From Chitinophagaceae bacterium (GTDB lineage: Bacteria > Bacteroidota > Bacteroidia > Chitinophagales > Chitinophagaceae), in assembly GCA_022843585.1 (NCBI GenBank), contig JALHNJ010000010.1:62001-126000 (forward strand): DNA of 64,000 nucleotides, given 5' to 3'. Positions 59,774 to 64,000 of the stretch are shown piece by piece. How positions within the stretch are numbered: position 1 is the first letter of the stretch; each line of letters begins with the position of its first letter. The notes beneath the pieces are model-generated. The model saw only the letters and a program-made list of their open reading frames with translations, searched no databases and was not told the DNA's origin. A program made the position numbers and the translations under genes.

Positions 59774-61615
59774 CTACCTATTTCCAGTGTTTCGTTTTTC
59801 CTCTTCCTGCTGGCGTTTATATAATTTTGCATAGTACCCATTTTTTTCCAGCAACTGTTTATGAGTGCCCTTTTCTATCATTTTCCCATCTTCCAAAACA
59901 ACAATCGTATCAAAATCCAGCAACGAGAAAATTCGATGTGTAATAATAATGGCTGTTTTGCCGCTTAGATAACTTTTCAGGTTGCCAATAATTTCTTTTT
60001 CGGTTCTTGCATCAACTGCACTCAAACAATCATCGAAAATTACAAGTGCCGGGTTTTTGACAAAAGCCCTGGCAATGGAAATTCGTTGCTTTTGTCCACC
60101 ACTTAGCGTAACCCCTCTTTCCCCAATCATTGTATCATATTGCTGAGGAAATGTTTCAATCTCTCTGGCCACACTGGCCTGGGTGGCTGCTTTAATAGCA
60201 TTGGCTTTATCTATGTCCGCAGTTCCAAACCGTATATTATTCTCCACAGTTTCACTAAAAAGAAAAACATCCTGTGGCACATAGCTAATCTGCTCCCTCA
60301 ATCTTTTTAATTCTATATCGGTGATATTATCTCCATCCATTTCAATTTTTCCGCCTGTAACATCATACATACGCAACAGCAAATGAGCAATGGTTGATTT
60401 GCCGCTACCTGTTCTGCCCACAATAGCAACCTTCTCCCCTTTTTTAATTTCGAGGTTAAAATCTTTCAACGCCTGAATGCCGGTATGCGGATATATAAAC
60501 TGAACATTGCTGAAACTAATATTACCCCCGATATTTTTCTTTATAGGATTTTTTTGATTTTGAATCGCCGGTTCTGTTGTAAGAAATTCGTTTATTCTTT
60601 TTTGCGATGCAGCTGCCCGTTGAATCATACTGGCCGTTAATCCGATTGCACTTACAGGGAAAGTGAGCATATTAATATACATCACAAACTCAACTATGGT
60701 GTTAACGCCAATATTATGTCCGCCATTAATATAATATAGCCCGCCAATCATTATAGTAAGCAAAGTACTTATGCCAATCAGCAAAGTGATAGAGGGAAAA
60801 TAAATGGCTTCCACTTTAGAAAGTCCAATAGCATTTTTTTTATACTCTTCACTGTTTTTTGTAAAAAATCCAAGCATTGCTTTTTCCTGTACAAACGACT
60901 TTATAACCCGTATGCCTGAATAAGACTCCTGTGCATTGGTAGTAAGTCTGGAGAGTGAAGCCTGGATCGCTTCACTTTTTTTATTAATTGTATTATTGAC
61001 GAAATAGATAGTTATTGCAAGAATTGGCAACGGCGCCAATACATACATGGTGAGCTCAGCGTCTCGCTGAAGCATAAAAAATACACTCAGCGATATAATT
61101 GTTACCAGGTTTGCCAGGTACATAATAGCGGGGCCGGTAAACATTCTTACCCTACTTACATCTTCTGCAATACGGTTCATTAAGTCTCCGGTGCTATTTG
61201 TTTTGTAAAATGCCGTATCCAATTGCTGATACTTAGAATAAATCTCATTTTTTTGATCATATTCAATATGGCGGCTCATTACAATTATGGTTTGCCGCAT
61301 CAAAAAGAGAAAAAAGCCCCGTAAAAGTGCCAGTACAAGAATAGTTACACCACATAAAGCAACTACCTCACCTACTGAATCAAGTCCTTGTACACTTGCA
61401 ATAAATTTATCAACCAGTACATCATAGTTAGCATTATTGTCAGGGGATTTATAGCCCGGAAGATTTAAAGCCTTTTGTACAAAGTCGATAACAAAGCTTG
61501 TTACCTGTGGTGTTAATACGTTAAAGTAGTTAGACAGGAATACAAAAAACACCCCTATAATCAGGCGAGTACGATATTTCCAGAAGTATTTATTGAGAGA
61601 TTTAAGCTGCTTCAC
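59774..61615 (-). CDS. ABC-type exporter (fused permease and ATPase) with Asp at the catalytic Glu position
   Basis: The 613-residue half-transporter joins an exporter membrane domain (about 15-345, six helices) to an ATPase (about 365-610). ATPase motifs are Walker A GRTGSGKST (400-408), signature LSGGQ (504-508) and Walker B VIFDD (525-529), then an H-loop in ITHR. Position 529 is Asp, not the usual catalytic Glu, as also occurs in MdlA-like exporters. A homodimer would then have two altered ATP sites. Alternatively it may pair with another half. The substrate is unknown, possibly lipid or peptide. It starts at GTG 61615 and diverges from the tRNA-Ser gene. Confidence 0.9.
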   Translation of the reverse strand: MKQLKSLNKYFWKYRTRLIIGVFFVFLSNYFNVLTPQVTSFVIDFVQKALNLPGYKSPDNNANYDVLVDKFIASVQGLDSVGEVVALCGVTILVLALLRGFFLFLMRQTIIVMSRHIEYDQKNEIYSKYQQLDTAFYKTNSTGDLMNRIAEDVSRVRMFTGPAIMYLANLVTIISLSVFFMLQRDAELTMYVLAPLPILAITIYFVNNTINKKSEAIQASLSRLTTNAQESYSGIRVIKSFVQEKAMLGFFTKNSEEYKKNAIGLSKVEAIYFPSITLLIGISTLLTIMIGGLYYINGGHNIGVNTIVEFVMYINMLTFPVSAIGLTASMIQRAAASQKRINEFLTTEPAIQNQKNPIKKNIGGNISFSNVQFIYPHTGIQALKDFNLEIKKGEKVAIVGRTGSGKSTIAHLLLRMYDVTGGKIEMDGDNITDIELKRLREQISYVPQDVFLFSETVENNIRFGTADIDKANAIKAATQASVAREIETFPQQYDTMIGERGVTLSGGQKQRISIARAFVKNPALVIFDDCLSAVDARTEKEIIGNLKSYLSGKTAIIITHRIFSLLDFDTIVVLEDGKMIEKGTHKQLLEKNGYYAKLYKRQQEEEKRNTGNR

Positions 61616-61657
61616 CCAAAAAATTTGATGCGAAGGTAAATGATTGATACACTAAAG

Positions 61658-61689
61658 TTTGGGTTGAAAACAGATAGACCTTACTTTTG
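61658..61689 (+). promoter_or_regulatory. Promoter of tRNA-Ser(UGA)
   Basis: TTTG (61658-61661), a 20-base spacer and TACTTTTG (61682-61689) form a good Bacteroidota promoter. The tRNA begins 5 bases after the -7 box, as expected for a stable RNA with little 5' leader. Confidence 0.7.
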
Positions 61690-61693
61690 CGCC

Positions 61694-61778
61694 GGAGAGA
61701 TGGCAGAGCGGTCGAATGCGGCGGTCTTGAAAACCGTTGAAGCGCAAGTTTCCGGGGGTTCGAATCCCTCTCTCTCCG
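61694..61778 (+). tRNA. tRNA-Ser (anticodon UGA)
   Basis: The sequence folds as an 85-base class II tRNA. The acceptor arms are GGAGAGA and TCTCTCC with discriminator G at 61778. The anticodon stem GCGGT/ACCGT holds the loop CTTGAAA, anticodon TGA at 61728-61730. A long variable arm and the GGTTCGAATCC T-loop are present. CCA is not encoded. It reads UCA and, by wobble, other UCN codons. It faces the integrase gene, so its 3' end is the likely integration site. Confidence 0.97.
61745..61778 (+). other. Putative attachment site (attL-like) at the tRNA-Ser 3' end
   Basis: The 3' part of this tRNA, including the T-loop and acceptor strand, lies between the tRNA body and a tyrosine integrase gene beginning 263 bases downstream. 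Tyrosine integrases of Bacteroidota elements often recombine at tRNA 3' ends. The second att copy would be at the far end of the element, outside this window, so the site and its exact limits are inferred. Confidence 0.3.
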
Positions 61779-61813
61779 CTGGTTACAGTTAATTGAGATA
61801 ATCTTAAAGTAAG

Positions 61814-61846
61814 AAAACCTGCAAAATCAATCACTTGCAGGTTTTT
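61814..61846 (+). terminator. Terminator downstream of tRNA-Ser
   Basis: AAAACCTGCAA pairs perfectly with TTGCAGGTTTT around a 10-base loop, followed by a T-run. It ends the tRNA-Ser transcript. Confidence 0.88.
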
Positions 61847-61906
61847 GTATTTTTAAACATACCTGTTTTTCTCCCGCTTTACGGCTATAGTTTCATGCGT
61901 GATTCA

Positions 61907-61937
61907 GTGAGTAGTCCAAAACTTTACCACTACTCAC
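61907..61937. repeat. Inverted repeat GTGAGTAGT ... ACTACTCAC upstream of the integrase
   Basis: A 9-bp perfect inverted repeat with a 13-base spacer lies 104 bases before the integrase start. Its position fits an integrase-arm or excisionase/operator site of the putative mobile element. It does not look like a terminator, since no T-run follows. Confidence 0.6.
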
Positions 61938-62040
61938 GAAACTTAACATAAACGACTTGTTTTTAACGATTTACAAGAGCTGAACTCCCCTTTTCACTGA
62001 TTTAAGAAACTAATTTTAAACCCTTAAAAGAGGAGTGTTT

Positions 62041-63258
62041 ATGGAAAAAAGTTTTGGCCTGCAGTTTTATCTCAGAAAAAGCAAATATGACAAGGATGGC
62101 GAGGTAGCAATTTATATGCGAATTACAGTAAATGGTGGATCATGTGAAATCAGTACCAAGAGAAGGTGTACGACTTCAAATTGGAATACTAATGTCGGCA
62201 GAGTTGGTGGTAGAACAGAGTTTGCAAGATCACTAAATTCCGAACTTGACTTGTTTCAACGCAAAGTTTATGAGAAAAGAAAATTTCTCATAGACAATGA
62301 TCACGAAGTAAGTGCATCAAACATTAAAATATTGATGCAGGGTGGCGAGCTTCATCAGCATAAATACATGCTGATGGAAATTTTCAAACATCATAACCAG
62401 CAAATGAAAGAACTGGTAGGCCGTGAGTATGCTCCAGGAACCCATGAACGCTATACGACATCCTATAAGCATACGTTGTCTTTTCTTCAATGGAAATACA
62501 ATGTTGCAGACATTGATATCAACCAACTGAATTTTGAATTCATTACCGAGTATGAGTTCTGGTTGAAAAGCACACGTAAGTGCGATCATAATTCTACTAT
62601 GAAATACCTGAGCAATTTCCGGAAGATAGTTAACCGATCTATCCGGAATGGATGGTTACAAAGAGACCCTTTCCTTGGTTTTAAAATGACAAAAAGAGAA
62701 GTAGAGAGAATTGCGCTTACTGAGTTTGAACTACAAGCACTTGCTTCCAAGCAATTCCCGACTGAACGGCTCAGCATCGTGCGGGACATCTTTCTGTTTA
62801 GCTGTTACTCCGGTCTTGCTTATGCTGATGTAAAAAAATTAAAGCGCTCCGAAATTGTTATAGGTATTGATGGTGAAAAATGGCTTATGAGTAAACGACA
62901 AAAGACCGATATAGCCGCCAGAATCCCATTATTACCGTCTGCGATGAGTATTGTAAATCGTTACGCAAATAATCCCCAGTGCATTATGGAAGGCCGGGTA
63001 TTACCTGTTTTGAGCAATCAAAAAATGAATGCTTATCTAAAAGAGATAGCTGACTTATGCGAAATCTCTAAAAAACTGACGTATCATATTGCCCGCCATA
63101 CATTTGCCACTACTGTTACTTTAAGTAATGGAGTGCCTATAGAAACAGTGAGTAAAATGCTCGGTCACCGGAATTTAAAAACCACACAGCATTATGCAAG
63201 AATACTGGATATAAAGATCAGTGAGGATATGAAGGAACTACGAAAGAAATTCTTATAA
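62041..63258 (+). CDS. Tyrosine recombinase/integrase (Bacteroidota conjugative-element type)
   Basis: The product (405 residues from ATG 62041; GTG 62035 is in frame) has an N-terminal arm-binding region (about 1-100, SFGLQFYLRKSKYDKDGEVA), an SAM-like core-binding domain (about 110-210) and a catalytic domain. The catalytic residues include HIARHTFA (His-x-x-Arg), GHRNLKTTQHYARI (His and nucleophile Tyr). The box that usually reads TGLR has CYSGLAYADV, so the first catalytic Arg is replaced, as is known for IntDOT-like integrases. It should integrate or excise the element starting here. It lies just after tRNA-Ser. Confidence 0.93.
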   Translation: MEKSFGLQFYLRKSKYDKDGEVAIYMRITVNGGSCEISTKRRCTTSNWNTNVGRVGGRTEFARSLNSELDLFQRKVYEKRKFLIDNDHEVSASNIKILMQGGELHQHKYMLMEIFKHHNQQMKELVGREYAPGTHERYTTSYKHTLSFLQWKYNVADIDINQLNFEFITEYEFWLKSTRKCDHNSTMKYLSNFRKIVNRSIRNGWLQRDPFLGFKMTKREVERIALTEFELQALASKQFPTERLSIVRDIFLFSCYSGLAYADVKKLKRSEIVIGIDGEKWLMSKRQKTDIAARIPLLPSAMSIVNRYANNPQCIMEGRVLPVLSNQKMNAYLKEIADLCEISKKLTYHIARHTFATTVTLSNGVPIETVSKMLGHRNLKTTQHYARILDIKISEDMKELRKKFL

Positions 63259-63327
63259 TCAAAAGCTTTACAACTAATATGATTCAGGTTAATTGGCTAT
63301 TTGATTGACAAGATTCCTGTATCGTTC

Positions 63328-64000
63328 ATGATAAAAACGGTAAAAGATGAAGAAGACAGTATCCATAAATTTGGAATAATTATCTTTAAGACCATAGACA
63401 AAAACTTTCGCTTATCGATGAATCAATCTTTACCAATAAAAGATAAAAGTGAATCAGGAAAGTCTATCAAAATTGCATCATTCCGAAAGAATGTACGCAG
63501 AACAGAGCCTCATAAGCATAATAGCTATTTTGAAATTATTTATCTTTCTAAGGGGAAAGGTTTCCATACCATAGACTCACAACAATATCCTGTAACCCCA
63601 CCTGTAGTTTTTATTGTAAGAAAAGAGCAAGTGCATAACTGGGAACTGTTTTCTGAACCTGATGGCTATGTTCTGATTCTGAAAAAATCTTTCGCTGACA
63701 TAAGTCTTGATAAAGAACTGAAAAACCTGCTGATACAGGTGAGCGCCTTTTCTTATATCCTCCTGCAGGAAAAGAAAATGATAGAACACTTGTTTGAAAT
63801 GCTGGTACAAGAATACAACGATGATTTGAATATCAACTCGCCTGTGATCGAGGGTCTGTTGAAGGCGCTGCTTGGCAAGATGCTGCAACTGGCAAAGCCT
63901 GTTCAGCCTCCAAAGAAAAAGGCATCTAACATTTGCCTGGAGTTCCGGGAAATACTCAGCCAGGACAAAGCGCTTAAAAACAGTGTTGCCCATTATGCCT
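63328..64000 (+). CDS. AraC-family-like transcription regulator (partial, runs off the window)
   Basis: ATG 63328 opens a frame that stays open for 224 codons to the last base. The first 150 residues look like the AraC_binding cupin domain: VRRTEPHKHNSYFEIIYLSK, then SQQYPVTPPVVFIVRKEQVH and a VLILKKSF strand. The end of the visible part (residues about 190-224) has CLEFREILSQDKALKNSVAHYA, like the first helix of the AraC DNA-binding HTH, which is cut off by the window end. It follows the integrase and probably belongs to the same mobile element. Confidence 0.75.
   Translation, partial: MIKTVKDEEDSIHKFGIIIFKTIDKNFRLSMNQSLPIKDKSESGKSIKIASFRKNVRRTEPHKHNSYFEIIYLSKGKGFHTIDSQQYPVTPPVVFIVRKEQVHNWELFSEPDGYVLILKKSFADISLDKELKNLLIQVSAFSYILLQEKKMIEHLFEMLVQEYNDDLNINSPVIEGLLKALLGKMLQLAKPVQPPKKKASNICLEFREILSQDKALKNSVAHYA

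Noticed and set aside
61652-61834. Minus-strand open frame across tRNA-Ser
   Set aside because: It only reads the complement of the tRNA gene and its terminator.
63577-63993. Minus-strand open frame of 138 codons near the right edge
   Set aside because: It is the complement of the AraC-like gene, which has clear domain similarity on the + strand.

Overview
The window comes from a low-GC Bacteroidota chromosome, most likely Chitinophagaceae or a close relative. The signs are two secreted proteins with type IX secretion (T9SS) C-terminal sorting domains, paired TonB-type outer-membrane barrels with carboxypeptidase-regulatory N-termini, a PafA-type phosphatase, a PUR/DUF3276 protein, type B ribosomal protein L31, Bacteroidota promoters (TTTG, about 20 bases, TAnnTTTG) and few strong Shine-Dalgarno sites. 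The taxonomy is inference from gene content only.

Bases 1-10038 are a surface-glycan cluster, all on +. hddA, gmhA and a fused hddC-gmhB gene cover the four steps from sedoheptulose 7-phosphate to GDP-D-glycero-alpha-D-manno-heptose. A Wzm/Wzt-type ABC exporter, a SAM methyltransferase and three glycosyltransferases follow with overlaps or spacings of a few bases. The last glycosyltransferase seems to start at a CTG. lepA converges on the cluster with a 4-base overlap.

Bases 11.8-31.7 kb hold mostly housekeeping and envelope genes on both strands: a TonB-C protein, a metzincin-like zinc metalloprotease, GNAT, DinB, a SET-domain protein, a thioredoxin-fold/TPR protein, a mono-haem lipoprotein, an MFS transporter, an Asp/Glu racemase homologue, PafA, a tandem pair of secreted proteins with weak CotH-kinase resemblance, an acyl-CoA-binding protein, a GT4 glycosyltransferase, tpiA and a GlmU-like protein.

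Bases 31.8-49.2 kb carry a T9SS cargo gene, an OmpR/histidine-kinase pair, two secreted or lipoproteins, rpmE2, yajQ, two paralogous outer-membrane barrel receptors next to a LytS/LytTR two-component system, threonine aldolase and pgi.

Bases 49.2-54.5 kb (minus strand) hold the most interesting locus: a small abundant-looking secreted protein, a strong hairpin, a large outer-membrane protein with N-terminal Ig-like and C-terminal carboxypeptidase-like domains, a periplasmic chaperone-like Ig protein, and two related small secreted proteins. Three of the proteins end in the same kind of beta-strand. It reads like a chaperone-usher-style surface-fibre system unlike the classical one. A 1311-residue T9SS adhesin-like protein, a PUR protein and an ABC exporter follow.

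At 61.69 kb a tRNA-Ser(UGA) is followed by a Bacteroidota-type tyrosine integrase and a truncated AraC-like regulator running off the window. This is the likely left edge of an integrated mobile element. No rRNA, CRISPR array, insertion sequence or replication origin was seen.
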